Assembly (NCBI GenBank): GCA_017558505.1 | Contig: JAFYUM010000006.1 | Coordinates: forward strand, 124,001 to 188,000 | DNA from: Ruminococcus sp. | GTDB lineage: Bacteria > Bacillota > Clostridia > Oscillospirales > Ruminococcaceae | Direction of reading: 5' to 3' | DNA: 64,000 bases | Part shown: positions 34,780 to 43,378 of the stretch, in pieces | Layout of the letters: each line of letters opens with the position of its first letter | Position numbering within the stretch: the first letter of the stretch is position 1 | Program-made: the position numbers and the translations under genes | Notes under the pieces: generated by a model | Told to the model about the DNA's origin: nothing | Database searches by the model: none | The model's input: the letters and a program-made list of their open reading frames with translations, nothing else

Positions 34780-36177
34780 TTAATACTCGAAATATCTGCT
34801 TCTATATTCAGTGCCATCACTCTTATAAGTGATCCATTGACCTATTTCCAGATCGTCAATAACAGGGTAAAAATGATAAAGAATTTTATCTTCAAACTGC
34901 ATTGTTATGCCATTTACACCTTCGTTAAACAAATATGTCGCTTCTGTATCTATCCAAGTTGGAATTAACGGGTCTGCACTGCCAGTGTAATTTACTCCAC
35001 TGTCAGCACAAGCAATGACATCACCATTTTGACATATATATCTGAATGCTTTGGCAGGTGTATTTCTGTAACCTGTAATTGCTTCACCTGCACCAAAACA
35101 GGAATAGAGATATACCTTGTTGCTTATAAATTTCTTTTGAAGCTGGCATATTTGTGAATATGACAACTCGACATTATGAAAACAAAGTTGCGTTGCGTTA
35201 CCGTGTAATAACATATGTATGTTTCTTGCTCCAGAAGGTATAAGATTGTTCCAAGCATCAACAAATTCAGTATCCAATGCCACTTGGATTTTTACAATAT
35301 TGCTGTCTTTATATACACGAGGAAACAGTCCTTTTGAAATGCGAATCATTGAATTACATTCCTCTGAGAAACTTTTAGCTTTATCGCTGGTATTTACTCT
35401 TGTGTAATAGATAAATACATTTGCGTTGAGTCCTGCTTTGGCATATATATTTGCGAGATCAATATGTCCACGTGACCTGAGATATTCACAATAAGTTGTC
35501 ATGTTGTCAATTTTTTTAGTAATAGTAAGATATCTTTGATAAGATATCGCTTTTTCCTCATAGTTGCAATTAGAACATTTTGCGTTAAGATTTAATCCTA
35601 TTCTTTGAAACTGGTAATTGTGATTTGAAGTAGGATTAGTTGTCAATGTTTTCTGGGTAAGTCCACAACTGCAACGGTATTCTTTATATCCGTAATTTCC
35701 ACAAGTTGCCGCAACAGTCTTCTGTAAAACATAATTATGAGTATGTGATGTATTACGTGGCTTCAAAACAGCCTGCATCTTTGCACGTGAAGCGGGTCCA
35801 AATATGCCGTCGGCTGAAAGATTATATTTTTTCTGGAAAGTGATTGTGGCATTTCTTGATGCTGTGCCGAAAACTCCGTCTACATCCAGCTTGGCAATAG
35901 AAAGTTTGCTGTTGGATCTGTCACCGTTGGTAATAAGGTTGTTAATTGCACTCTGAAACCACTTTACGTCGTTTCCTCTCTGATTGGGGCTGATTTTCTT
36001 AAGATTTCTTGTTGGAACGGGAAAAGTCCAGTAATCAGAACGATAATTGGCAGCTTCTGCTGTGATCTGATTTAAAGGAATTAAATTGGGTAATACCGAA
36101 TTTGTGAACGGTATTGATGACATTATCACAAAAAGGCTTAAAACCATTGTGATAAAGCGTTTGGTGAATTGTTTCAT
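34780..36177 (-). CDS. secreted protein with peptidoglycan-binding domain and putative caspase-like domain
   Basis: 465 residues. Signal peptide about 1-43. A peptidoglycan-binding-1 domain covers about 62-138 (NDVKWFQSAINNL, LDVDGVFGTASRNA, DGIFGPASRAKM). Two cysteine pairs of zinc-ribbon type follow (CSCG at 169-172 region; CSNC at 201-204). The C-terminal part carries HMLLHGN with His325-Gly326 and, 34 residues later, VYLYSCFGAGE with Cys360. This His-Gly and Ser-Cys spacing after hydrophobic strands is typical of clan CD peptidases (caspase, gingipain, CHAT). I infer a cell-wall-associated cysteine peptidase. Composition is AT-richer than housekeeping genes. Own promoter; monocistronic. 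Confidence 0.75.
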   Translation of the reverse strand: MKQFTKRFITMVLSLFVIMSSIPFTNSVLPNLIPLNQITAEAANYRSDYWTFPVPTRNLKKISPNQRGNDVKWFQSAINNLITNGDRSNSKLSIAKLDVDGVFGTASRNATITFQKKYNLSADGIFGPASRAKMQAVLKPRNTSHTHNYVLQKTVAATCGNYGYKEYRCSCGLTQKTLTTNPTSNHNYQFQRIGLNLNAKCSNCNYEEKAISYQRYLTITKKIDNMTTYCEYLRSRGHIDLANIYAKAGLNANVFIYYTRVNTSDKAKSFSEECNSMIRISKGLFPRVYKDSNIVKIQVALDTEFVDAWNNLIPSGARNIHMLLHGNATQLCFHNVELSYSQICQLQKKFISNKVYLYSCFGAGEAITGYRNTPAKAFRYICQNGDVIACADSGVNYTGSADPLIPTWIDTEATYLFNEGVNGITMQFEDKILYHFYPVIDDLEIGQWITYKSDGTEYRSRYFEY

Positions 36178-36223
36178 AATGAAACCTCCTTACAAAATTT
36201 TTATAACTGCATAAGCTAATTAT

Positions 36224-36252
36224 ATTATAATGGTTTGCAAAAAAATTGTCAA
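36224..36252 (-). promoter_or_regulatory. promoter of the caspase-like gene
   Basis: Minus strand: TTGACA (36252-36247), 17 bases, TATAAT (36229-36224). Confidence 0.85.
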
Positions 36253-36320
36253 TAGTTAATTTAATAATAGTGATAAATTCGTGATAATATATAAACAAAA
36301 AACAAAATGGCTGGTAGCCC

Positions 36321-36349
36321 TTGACAAATCTCCCGATATGCTGTAAAAT
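36321..36349 (+). promoter_or_regulatory. glyS promoter
   Basis: TTGACA (36321-36326), 17 bases, TAAAAT (36344-36349). The start codon is 37 bases downstream, so no T-box leader is present. Confidence 0.85.
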
Positions 36350-36385
36350 AGAATAGATGATTATTTCCAGAAGGAGTAAAAAATT

Positions 36386-37792
36386 ATGCTTAAAAATAAC
36401 GAAAAAGTAATGGATAAAATCGTTGACCTTTGTAAATCCAAGGGTTATGTATACCCAGGCTCTGAAATTTACGGCGGACTTGCAAATACATGGGATTACG
36501 GCCCTCTCGGCGTTCTTCTCAAGAACAATATCAAGAATGCTTGGCTTAAAAAATTCGTTCAGGAGAACAAGTACAATGTAGGTCTTGATTCCGCTATCCT
36601 TATGAATCCACAGACATGGGTTGCATCAGGTCATATCGGCGGATTTTCCGATCCTCTTATGGACTGTAAGGAATGTAAGACACGTCACCGTGCTGATAAC
36701 CTCATTGAAGATTTCGACGGCACAAACGTTGCAGGCTGGACAAATCAGCAGATGACTGACTACATCAACGAAAAGAATATCGTATGTCCTAACTGCGGCA
36801 AGAAGAATTTCACAGATATCCGTCAGTTCAACCTTATGTTCAAGACATTCCAGGGTGTAACTGAGGACAACAAGTCCGAGCTTTACCTCCGTCCCGAAAC
36901 TGCACAGGGTATCTTTGTAAACTTTGCTAATATCCAGCGTACAACACGTAAAAAGGTTCCTTTCGGTGTTGCACAGATTGGTAAGTCATTCCGTAACGAA
37001 ATCACTCCCGGAAACTTCATTTTCCGTGTACGTGAGTTTGAACAGATGGAGCTTGAGTTCTTCTGCAAGCCAGGTACTGACCTTGAATGGTTCAACTACT
37101 GGAGAAGCTTCTGTAAGGAATTCCTCCTTACAATCGGTCTTAAAGAGGAGAATATCCGTCTTCGTGATCATGATCCCGAGGAGCTTTGTTTCTATTCAAA
37201 GGCTACTACAGACTTCGAGTACCTTTTCCCATTCGGTTGGGGCGAGCTCTGGGGTGTAGCTGACAGAACTGACTACGACCTTACACAGCACATCAACACA
37301 AGCGGCAAGTCCCTTGAATACTTTGACCCCGAGACAAACGAAAAGTATGTTCCTTATGTCGTAGAGCCTTCTCTCGGTGTTGAAAGACTTTTCCTCTCTG
37401 TTGTTACAGAGGCTTATGACGAGGAAGAACTCGTTTCTACAGACAAGAACGGCAACGAAAAGAGAGAAACAAGAACAGTTATGCGTCTGCATCCCGCTCT
37501 TGCGCCTTATAAGTGTGCAGTTCTTCCACTTGTTAAGAAGCTTACTCCCAAGGCTGAGGAAGTTTATGAAATGCTTTCCAAGAAGTTTATGTGTGACTTT
37601 GACGAAACAGGTACAATCGGTAAGAGATACCGCCGTGAAGATGAAATCGGTACACCTTTCTGCATTACAGTTGACTTTGACACAATCGAAAAGGACAACT
37701 GCGTAACAGTTCGTGACCGTGACACTATGGAGCAGCAGCGTGTTGCTATTGACGACCTCGTTAAGTTCCTTGAGGAAAAGACTGCACTTTAA
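36386..37792 (+). CDS. glyS: glycyl-tRNA synthetase, single-chain type
   Basis: Class II synthetase of the alpha2 (eukaryote/Gram-positive) type; 468 residues. [18 protein letters not shown] opens the catalytic domain, a four-cysteine zinc site includes CKEC and CPNC, motif 2 is [19 protein letters not shown], and motif 3 is [15 protein letters not shown]-terminal anticodon-binding domain follows ([13 protein letters not shown]). Start follows AAGGAG. Codon use is highly biased, as expected for strong expression. Confidence 0.97.
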   Translation: MLKNNEKVMDKIVDLCKSKGYVYPGSEIYGGLANTWDYGPLGVLLKNNIKNAWLKKFVQENKYNVGLDSAILMNPQTWVASGHIGGFSDPLMDCKECKTRHRADNLIEDFDGTNVAGWTNQQMTDYINEKNIVCPNCGKKNFTDIRQFNLMFKTFQGVTEDNKSELYLRPETAQGIFVNFANIQRTTRKKVPFGVAQIGKSFRNEITPGNFIFRVREFEQMELEFFCKPGTDLEWFNYWRSFCKEFLLTIGLKEENIRLRDHDPEELCFYSKATTDFEYLFPFGWGELWGVADRTDYDLTQHINTSGKSLEYFDPETNEKYVPYVVEPSLGVERLFLSVVTEAYDEEELVSTDKNGNEKRETRTVMRLHPALAPYKCAVLPLVKKLTPKAEEVYEMLSKKFMCDFDETGTIGKRYRREDEIGTPFCITVDFDTIEKDNCVTVRDRDTMEQQRVAIDDLVKFLEEKTAL

Positions 37793-37851
37793 TTTATAGA
37801 GGCTACACCCGTATTGCCCTGACAATACGTAAAACCACAATAGAACAAAGT

Positions 37852-37876
37852 AAGGGCGAGCAGTGCTCGCCCTTTT
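37852..37876 (+). terminator. glyS terminator
   Basis: AAGGGCGAGC (37852-37861), 3-base loop, GCTCGCCCTT (37865-37874), then TT. A smaller hairpin CGTATTG/CAATACG lies just upstream at 37810-37829. Confidence 0.75.
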
Positions 37877-37936
37877 GCACGTAATAAATCAAAATATAAC
37901 ATGTTGTGACACATTGCCTGTATCACAGAATTATGA

Positions 37937-37967
37937 AAAACAGCCGCCCATAGTGGACGGCTGTTTT
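37937..37967 (-). terminator. terminator of the second GH5-dockerin gene
   Basis: AAAACAGCCG (37937-37946) with CGGCTGTTTT (37958-37967); T-rich on both strands, so it may act in both directions. Confidence 0.8.
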
Positions 37968-37973
37968 TTATAA

Positions 37974-39842
37974 TTATTCTTCTACGGGAAGAGTTTCAAT
38001 AAGTTTAGCGTCGAATTTCTGAATTGCAAGAGCATCAGCGGCTGTAATTCCTCCGCCGGGGTTGCAGCAGTCAGCATTTGCGGAACCTGTTTCGGATAAG
38101 GAGTATTTATCAGCATTTCCGATTGCCTGATAAATAGCCGCAGCATCAGCTATCGAGACCGTACCGTCACAATTAGCGTCGCCGATAAGAGTAGCAATAT
38201 CACTACTGGCTGTAGTTGTAGCAACGGGTTCAGTTTCTACAGGAGCTGTTGTTGTAGTTGTATTTTTTGTAGTTGTAGTTGTTTTCTTTGTGGTTGTTGT
38301 TGGTTTTGTGGTAGTTGTAGTAGTTGCAGGCTTTGTTGTGGTTGTACCAGCAGGCTTTGTTACAGTTCCGCCGCCACCTGAGCCTTTCTTACCACCGTCA
38401 AGGTTACTGCCCTCGCTGTTTGCATAATTTGCATAGAAATCGCCGAGGGAAAGACCATTGGCACCGAGAGCTACTTCATGGTCAAGACCTATGTACTTAC
38501 CTGAACTTAATGTCTGCCAGAGTGATTCCTCAAACATCTCATACTTAGGCTCGTTCCAGTCAATTGTTGTACCTGTGCCCTGCTGGAAGCCAAGGCTGTC
38601 CCAGAGTCCGCCTGTATCACCTGAGTTTGTATTCAGACACCAGAATGTGTGGTTGATGTGATTCTTAATCATATAATCACGGAGGAGAAGCATCCATTTG
38701 AGGTTATCACCCTCCATATGTCCGCCCCACTCGCCGATAAGTTCAGGAGCAACATCTTCTGCGTTAATCCATGCCCATGTATCGTACCAGTAGTCATCAA
38801 GGAGAGTCTGCTCTGTGAAGTCCTTGTCAAACCATGTCTGTGCATAAACTGACGGGCCGTAGTCGTGGGGAGAATATACAATCTGGCTTGTACCCTGCTT
38901 GGGAACGATAGGATATTCTCTTGCGCCACGGAAGTTGCCGCCCCACCATGCACCTATGTATGGTGAGTTGTCACGTCTGTCGGGCATACCCCAGTAGTCG
39001 CCCTCCATAGCACCGCTCATTGACTGCTCAACACCCTCCACGAAAATAAGTGCGTTGGGGTTTACGTCAAGGATAGCCTCTGCACATTTTGTAGCGGCAT
39101 AAGCCCAGTTATTCTCATCTGTGGAGCCGTCCCACTTTGCAGCCTCGTCGCCCTCCTGACCTTTGCCGTGGGGTTCGTTCTTGAGGTCATAGCCGATGAG
39201 TGTGTCGTCGTTCTTATATTTGTCAGCAAGCCATACAAGAGTTTCAATCCACACTTCTGTTGTAACGCCTGCCTTACCGTACCACAGATTGTAGTTGTGT
39301 CCTGAGTTGTCGGAGTGGGGGCTGTGGATGTCGATAAATGCCTTGATACCGTACTTTTTGCACTTCTGCATAATGATATCAAAAATCTGCATTGAGTCTT
39401 TGAGTGTCTTTCCGTCCTCAAGAACGAAGTCGGGGTTGATAGTAAATGCAGGATCGGCGTTACCGGATACACTTGAAACGGGATTTGGTGTTCCTTCCAT
39501 CCATGAAACAAGAAGCTCTGTGGAAATGGGGAAACGGATTACGTTGATACCTCTGTCTGCAACTTCTTTGAGAACGTCGTCAACGTCAGCACTCCAAAGG
39601 TAGTGTACGCAGTTTTCGGAGCAGTTGAAACCGAACCAGTTTGCACCGGTGAGCCATACCTCGTTGCCGTTCATGTCGTACAGACGGCTTCCCTCTGCGT
39701 GGAGCCAGTCATCGTTGTTTGTGTCCACAGCCTTTGCAGTTGCAAGCTCGTTATAGTCAACAGGCATAACGGAAGCTGTAGCTGTAAAAGCCATGGCTGC
39801 TGCGGAGGCTAATGCCGCAATTGCCTTTGATAATTTCTTCAT
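37974..39842 (-). CDS. secreted GH5 cellulase with dockerin
   Basis: 622 residues. Signal peptide about 1-24 (ending VMPVDY region). GH5 catalytic domain about 45-450: WLTGANWFGFNC, NVIRFPIS, FIDIHSPH, acid/base E223 in DLKNEPHG, SPHDYGPSV, nucleophile E371 in ELIGEWGG, and TFWCLNTNSGDTGG, which together resemble GH5_1-type endoglucanases. A Gly-rich then Thr/Lys/Pro linker (about 480-550) leads to a dockerin at 554-612: GDANCDGTVSIADAAAIYQ, then a second loop ADCCNPGGGITAADA with an unusual Cys-Cys. No extra binding module. The enzyme should join a cellulosome. Unlinked to the first GH5 gene, with its own promoter. Confidence 0.93.
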   Translation of the reverse strand: MKKLSKAIAALASAAAMAFTATASVMPVDYNELATAKAVDTNNDDWLHAEGSRLYDMNGNEVWLTGANWFGFNCSENCVHYLWSADVDDVLKEVADRGINVIRFPISTELLVSWMEGTPNPVSSVSGNADPAFTINPDFVLEDGKTLKDSMQIFDIIMQKCKKYGIKAFIDIHSPHSDNSGHNYNLWYGKAGVTTEVWIETLVWLADKYKNDDTLIGYDLKNEPHGKGQEGDEAAKWDGSTDENNWAYAATKCAEAILDVNPNALIFVEGVEQSMSGAMEGDYWGMPDRRDNSPYIGAWWGGNFRGAREYPIVPKQGTSQIVYSPHDYGPSVYAQTWFDKDFTEQTLLDDYWYDTWAWINAEDVAPELIGEWGGHMEGDNLKWMLLLRDYMIKNHINHTFWCLNTNSGDTGGLWDSLGFQQGTGTTIDWNEPKYEMFEESLWQTLSSGKYIGLDHEVALGANGLSLGDFYANYANSEGSNLDGGKKGSGGGGTVTKPAGTTTTKPATTTTTTKPTTTTKKTTTTTKNTTTTTAPVETEPVATTTASSDIATLIGDANCDGTVSIADAAAIYQAIGNADKYSLSETGSANADCCNPGGGITAADALAIQKFDAKLIETLPVEE

Positions 39843-39897
39843 GATAGATTCCCTCTCTTTTGGGTGCGGATTTTTGGTTATACACCCTGTTAATTAT

Positions 39898-39926
39898 ATC
39901 TTACCATTTTCCGAGAGATTTGTCAA
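39898..39926 (-). promoter_or_regulatory. promoter of the second GH5-dockerin gene
   Basis: Minus strand: TTGACA (39926-39921), 17 bases, TAAGAT (39903-39898). About 50 bases of leader follow. Confidence 0.75.
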
Positions 39927-40048
39927 TATAAAATGTAAACTTTTTTCAGTTTATTCCTATAGTGCACCTATATATTTTACCCTCTGTATCATTTTAGTTT
40001 TAACTGTCAATGAGTATAAAAACGGCAGAAAAATTTGCCGTCAGTATA

Positions 40049-40426
40049 TCAAAAAACACTTGTAACCCTTGGAATCTCCCCGTTTTTCAGCAATTCGAGG
40101 AGATGATAAAGCTCTGTGAGCTCAGATGTCAGCTCCTCATTTTCATTTTCTGCAAGATAATGGGTGCGGACAAACAATCTGTCCAGATCGGTAAGTTTAT
40201 TATCACGTATAAATACAGACGCTTTTTTTCGGAAATCCTGCCATTTTTGCTGGAGCTGATTTGTAATATCAGCAGATTTTTCATAGCTGCCATTCTGATA
40301 CAGTTTTTCCGCATAAGAGGAAAGCTCCATTAGGGAATTGCAGTTTTTTTCTATCCAGTGATTCTGAAAAATGCCTGTGCCTGTAAGCAGAATAAGAATA
40401 ACTACACTTATTTTAAGACGCGTCAT
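40049..40426 (-). CDS. DUF4363-family protein
   Basis: 125 residues. One N-terminal membrane helix or uncleaved signal (ISVVILILLTGTGIF), then a helical extracytoplasmic part with conserved-looking spacing of Trp and Leu (LQQKWQDFRKKASVFI, LDRLFVRTHYLAE). It overlaps the DUF421 gene upstream by 4 bases (ATGA). DUF421-DUF4363 pairs recur in spore-forming Clostridia; their role is not settled. Confidence 0.82.
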   Translation of the reverse strand: MTRLKISVVILILLTGTGIFQNHWIEKNCNSLMELSSYAEKLYQNGSYEKSADITNQLQQKWQDFRKKASVFIRDNKLTDLDRLFVRTHYLAENENEELTSELTELYHLLELLKNGEIPRVTSVF

Positions 40427-41133
40427 GTCTGTTCCTCCTTTTCGGATATATATGGAGATTTATTTTCGTCCTTCGGGGATATGAATACCCTGCCCTGTCC
40501 ATCGGTGGTCATGATGAATATTTCCGATATATCAAGGTCTGCTTTTTTTGCGGAGTTTTCTACAAATTTTTTATTCAGCCCCATGGATTTCAGCATAACA
40601 GGGAGTATTTTTCCGTCGGATACAATAACCTGCGGGGGATCAGAATTGAGGGCTTTTATGCGTAAATCTTCACGGTCGGGAATATCCTTTGATTGTTTTT
40701 TCATTATGGAAATACTGCCTGTAGTTTCTACAATGGCGAACTGTACTTCTGATATATCGAATACCTGTTGAGTTCGCATAGCTGTAGTAATATCATCTAC
40801 GGTGAGCCGTAGTTCACGGAGAACGGAACGGTTTATTTTTCCGTTGCTGATTATAATTTTCGGACTGCCGTACATTATTGTTCTGAAACAGGGCAGACGG
40901 AGAATAAGCCACGAAATAAACACCTCGTAGCAGACAAGTGCGAGGATAGGGGTTATACCTATTATAAGTGGTATATCTGTATCTTCAAGGGGAAGTGTGG
41001 CGATATTTGAAATCAGTATGGTAATAACAAGCTCGGAGGGTTGTAAATCTCCCAGTTGTCGTTTACCCATAAGCCGTACGGCGAAAATAACTATAATGTA
41101 AAGTATAAGTGAACGGATGAGAATAATTGACAT
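40423..41133 (-). CDS. DUF421 (YetF-type) membrane protein
   Basis: 236 residues from the ATG at 41133, chosen for AAAGGAG upstream; 13 codons further out are rejected. Three membrane helices lie within the first 85 residues (LIRSLILYIIVIFAVRLMGK; LVITILISNIATLPLED). A cytosolic domain follows with SPKIIISNGKINRSVLRELRLT and a final MTTDGQGRVFISPKD. Members of this family are linked to sporulation and germination in some Firmicutes. Coupled to the DUF4363 gene. Confidence 0.88.
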   Translation of the reverse strand: MSIILIRSLILYIIVIFAVRLMGKRQLGDLQPSELVITILISNIATLPLEDTDIPLIIGITPILALVCYEVFISWLILRLPCFRTIMYGSPKIIISNGKINRSVLRELRLTVDDITTAMRTQQVFDISEVQFAIVETTGSISIMKKQSKDIPDREDLRIKALNSDPPQVIVSDGKILPVMLKSMGLNKKFVENSAKKADLDISEIFIMTTDGQGRVFISPKDENKSPYISEKEEQT

Positions 41134-41163
41134 ATATGCTCCTTTGCTCTTTTTTATTATTAT

Positions 41164-41238
41164 TTCACGCAAAAATTTTTTTATACGTGAATATTAATCT
41201 CGTTTTCAAGCAATAATAATATTGCTCACGAAGCAATA
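41164..41238. promoter_or_regulatory. divergent intergenic region with inverted repeats
   Basis: Between the diverging DUF421 and DUF1540 genes lie TTCACG (41164-41169) / CGTGAA (41185-41190) and AGCAATA (41209-41215) / TATTGCT (41220-41226), plus a third AGCAATA (41232-41238). These could be operators or leader hairpins. I did not find a consensus promoter here. Confidence 0.4.
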
Positions 41239-41259
41239 AAAGAAAAGGAGTTGTTCAAT

Positions 41260-41448
41260 ATGTCAGATATGAATAACAAGCATAAGAATGATTGTATCAG
41301 ATGTACCGTTTCACAGTGCAAGCACAATATGGTAACAGAGGATTATTGTTCCCTTGGCAGTATCTCCGTAGGGACTCACGAAAGTAATCCTACAGTTCCC
41401 GAGTGTACTGACTGCAACAGCTTTGTAAAACGTACAGGTTGCTGCTGA
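41260..41448 (+). CDS. DUF1540 cysteine-rich small protein
   Basis: 62 residues with eight cysteines. The pattern IRCTVSQCKHN, then EDYCSLGSISVGTH, then ECTDCNSFV fits the DUF1540 family, a small domain likely to bind metal or form disulphides. The ATG at 41260 follows AAGGAG; the TTG three codons earlier overlaps that site. Such genes are common in spore formers. It ends in Gly-Cys-Cys-Cys-type residues (RTGCC). Confidence 0.85.
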   Translation: MSDMNNKHKNDCIRCTVSQCKHNMVTEDYCSLGSISVGTHESNPTVPECTDCNSFVKRTGCC

Positions 41449-41531
41449 TTTCCTCCTGTTATGGACACGGTGTTCCGTGTCCGTACATATTCTGAAAAAT
41501 ATAGACAAATTGTAAAAAAATCCGAAATTAC

Positions 41532-41560
41532 TTGCATTTTTTCTGATTATCGGTTATAAT
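41532..41560 (+). promoter_or_regulatory. ireB promoter
   Basis: TTGCAT (41532-41537), 17 bases, TATAAT (41555-41560). Confidence 0.75.
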
Positions 41561-41611
41561 AATATAATAAGAGTAATATCTTATAATTTCTTACAGGAGG
41601 GTGCATTTGAT

Positions 41612-41857
41612 ATGTTTGACCAGACTATGACTTTCAAAGTAACAGAGGACAAAGAAGCTGAACTCAGAAAAAATCTCACTGCGATTTATGACGCTCTTGT
41701 GGAAAAGGGCTATAATCCGATTAATCAGATTGTAGGTTATATCCTCTCGGAGGATCCCACCTACATAACCACCTACAACAATGCAAGAAGCCTTATCCGC
41801 CGCATAGACCGTGATGAGCTTTTGCAGGTGCTTGTACGTGAGTATCTTCAGAAATAA
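41612..41857 (+). CDS. ireB: IreB-family regulatory phosphoprotein
   Basis: 81 residues (UPF0297). The whole protein matches the family: MTFKVTEDKEAELRKNL, YDALVEKGYNPINQIVGYIL, SEDPTYITTYNNARSLIRR. In Enterococcus IreB is phosphorylated by the PASTA kinase IreK and affects cell-wall antibiotic tolerance (established). The usual partner genes ruvX and a DUF1292 gene are missing here; it stands alone with its own promoter and terminator. Confidence 0.93.
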   Translation: MFDQTMTFKVTEDKEAELRKNLTAIYDALVEKGYNPINQIVGYILSEDPTYITTYNNARSLIRRIDRDELLQVLVREYLQK

Positions 41858-41863
41858 CAAAAG

Positions 41864-41890
41864 AGCTGCCTTTTTCAGGCAGCTTTTTTA
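41864..41890. terminator. terminator after ireB, possibly bidirectional
   Basis: AGCTGCC (41864-41870) with GGCAGCT (41878-41884), then six T. The minus strand is also T-rich after the stem, so the kinase-like gene at 41895 may share it. Confidence 0.85.
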
Positions 41891-41894
41891 TATG

Positions 41895-42815
41895 TTAATA
41901 TTTGAATTCTCCCTTTCCGATAAATTCACGTATAAGGGAATCCTTCGGTACAAATTCGTTATCCAGAGGTGCGAGTGCGGACAGGATTTCAATGACGTCC
42001 GAAAGTTCATCTTTATTCTCCATAAGCCGCAGGTCGTCAAGAAGATTATAGCGATATACACTCATTTCATAAGCCATAAAGGTGTCAATGTCATAATCTG
42101 AACGTTGTTTATATGGCATAATATACTTGTTTTCGCCCGCTTCAACGCTGTGGAACATTTTCAGAGTTTCTTCAAGACTTCTCTTGCGGAAATTTCTGTC
42201 ACGTATCATACGACGCATAAGACGTATTTTCGCAGGGTTAAGCACAAGCCCCTCCTTTGTGATACGTGTGCGGACGCTGACATAAAGCTTGCATAGCTTG
42301 CTGTCGGGAACTGTTATAACATCTGGGTTAAGTGCGTGAATACCCTCGAAGATTACCACGTCACCGTGTTTTCTCTCGAAATGCACAGTTTCCTCTGAAC
42401 GGGCAGATTTTGCAAAATCGTATTTGGGTATTTCTACGGGCTGGCAATCCTCAATGGCTTCAATCTGCCGATTGAGCAGTTCCTTGTCAATTCGGTCGGG
42501 GGATTCAAGGTCGACTTTGCCCAATGCCGCCAGTTCTTTTTCTTCCTCTGTGAGGGATTTGAAATAGTTGTCCATGGATATTGTATGACAGCCACAGCCA
42601 AGTTCCCCGAGAAGCTTTGTAATCATAAAGGCTGTTGTGGTTTTTCCTGAACCTGACGGACCTGCAAGAAGTATAACAGGTCTGTTTTCAATGTTTGAAG
42701 CGATTTTTTTTGCGATTTCCTTAAGCTGATACAAAAATACTTCATTTGTCTGTTTTGTATATTCTTCTGGGTTTCCGCATATTCCTTTGTTTATTCTGTT
42801 GACTTCTATATTCAT
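41895..42815 (-). CDS. uridine kinase-like P-loop kinase
   Basis: 306 residues of the phosphoribulokinase/uridine kinase superfamily. The P-loop GPSGSGKTTTAF is at about 50, followed by ISMDNYF, the nucleoside-binding ESPDRID region, YDFAKSARSE and VIFEGIHALNPDV. The C-terminal part keeps RLMRRMIRDRNFR. Clostridial homologues often carry an N-terminal TGS domain; this one lacks it. It probably phosphorylates a nucleoside, with ATP as donor; substrate not certain. A short N-terminal extension of about 45 residues is helical. Confidence 0.83.
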   Translation of the reverse strand: MNIEVNRINKGICGNPEEYTKQTNEVFLYQLKEIAKKIASNIENRPVILLAGPSGSGKTTTAFMITKLLGELGCGCHTISMDNYFKSLTEEEKELAALGKVDLESPDRIDKELLNRQIEAIEDCQPVEIPKYDFAKSARSEETVHFERKHGDVVIFEGIHALNPDVITVPDSKLCKLYVSVRTRITKEGLVLNPAKIRLMRRMIRDRNFRKRSLEETLKMFHSVEAGENKYIMPYKQRSDYDIDTFMAYEMSVYRYNLLDDLRLMENKDELSDVIEILSALAPLDNEFVPKDSLIREFIGKGEFKY

Positions 42816-42855
42816 AATTTACTCCTGTAGTTCAAAAAAGTTCAAAATAGATAAA

Positions 42856-42882
42856 ATGCGGTGAGATTGAAGCTCACCGCAT
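42856..42882 (-). terminator. spoVS terminator
   Basis: ATGCGGTGAG (42856-42865) with CTCACCGCAT (42873-42882), followed on the minus strand by TTTATCTATTTTG. Confidence 0.8.
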
Positions 42883-42908
42883 ATTTTCAGTTATAGGTTT
42901 TTGTTCTG

Positions 42909-43169
42909 TTATCTCTGCTCACAGATAAGCTTCATAGCTGTTCTGTCTTCGCCTTCAATCTGGATATTAGCAAAAGCAGGGATACAGATAAGGTCGATTC
43001 CGATAGGTGCGAGATAACCTCTTGCAATAGCAATAGCCTTGATTGCCTGATTAGCAGCACCAGCACCAACAACCTGTACTTCTACTGACTTGTGTTCTCT
43101 TATAACTCCTGCAATAGCTCCTGCAACTGAATTGGGTGTTGAATGGGATGACACTTTTAAAATTTCCAT
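42909..43169 (-). CDS. spoVS: stage V sporulation protein S
   Basis: 86 residues, an Alba-like small protein: EILKVSSHSTPNSVAGAIAG, VEVQVVGAGAANQAIKAIAI, DLICIPAFANIQIEGEDRTA. In B. subtilis SpoVS affects septation and coat assembly (established), but it also occurs in non-sporulating bacteria. The upstream minus-strand gene is ymdB, the same pairing as in B. subtilis. Behind GGAGG; own promoter and a long leader hairpin. Confidence 0.95.
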   Translation of the reverse strand: MEILKVSSHSTPNSVAGAIAGVIREHKSVEVQVVGAGAANQAIKAIAIARGYLAPIGIDLICIPAFANIQIEGEDRTAMKLICEQR

Positions 43170-43215
43170 AGTGTAGCCTCCTGTCTGAATTTTGGTTTAA
43201 ATATAATTTAATTAA

Positions 43216-43289
43216 TCAAGGAAAAGCACAGAATAAATCTATGCTTTTCACCTTGATATTATTATACCACAATTATATTTATTTTTCAA
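43216..43289 (-). promoter_or_regulatory. spoVS promoter and leader hairpin
   Basis: Minus strand: TTGAAA (43289-43284), 17 bases, TATAAT (43266-43261). The transcript then begins close to a long imperfect hairpin, 43216-43256, whose arms TCAAGG-AAAAGCA and TGCTTTT-CCTTGA pair with a few mismatches. No T-run follows, so it may stabilise or regulate the message. Confidence 0.65.
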
Positions 43290-43378
43290 TGTCCTAACTG
43301 TACCTTTTTTTAGCTGCTTTTTTGTGCAGATTGCATAAATAAAATTTTGCGATAGTATATTATCAGACGTTTTGCGAC

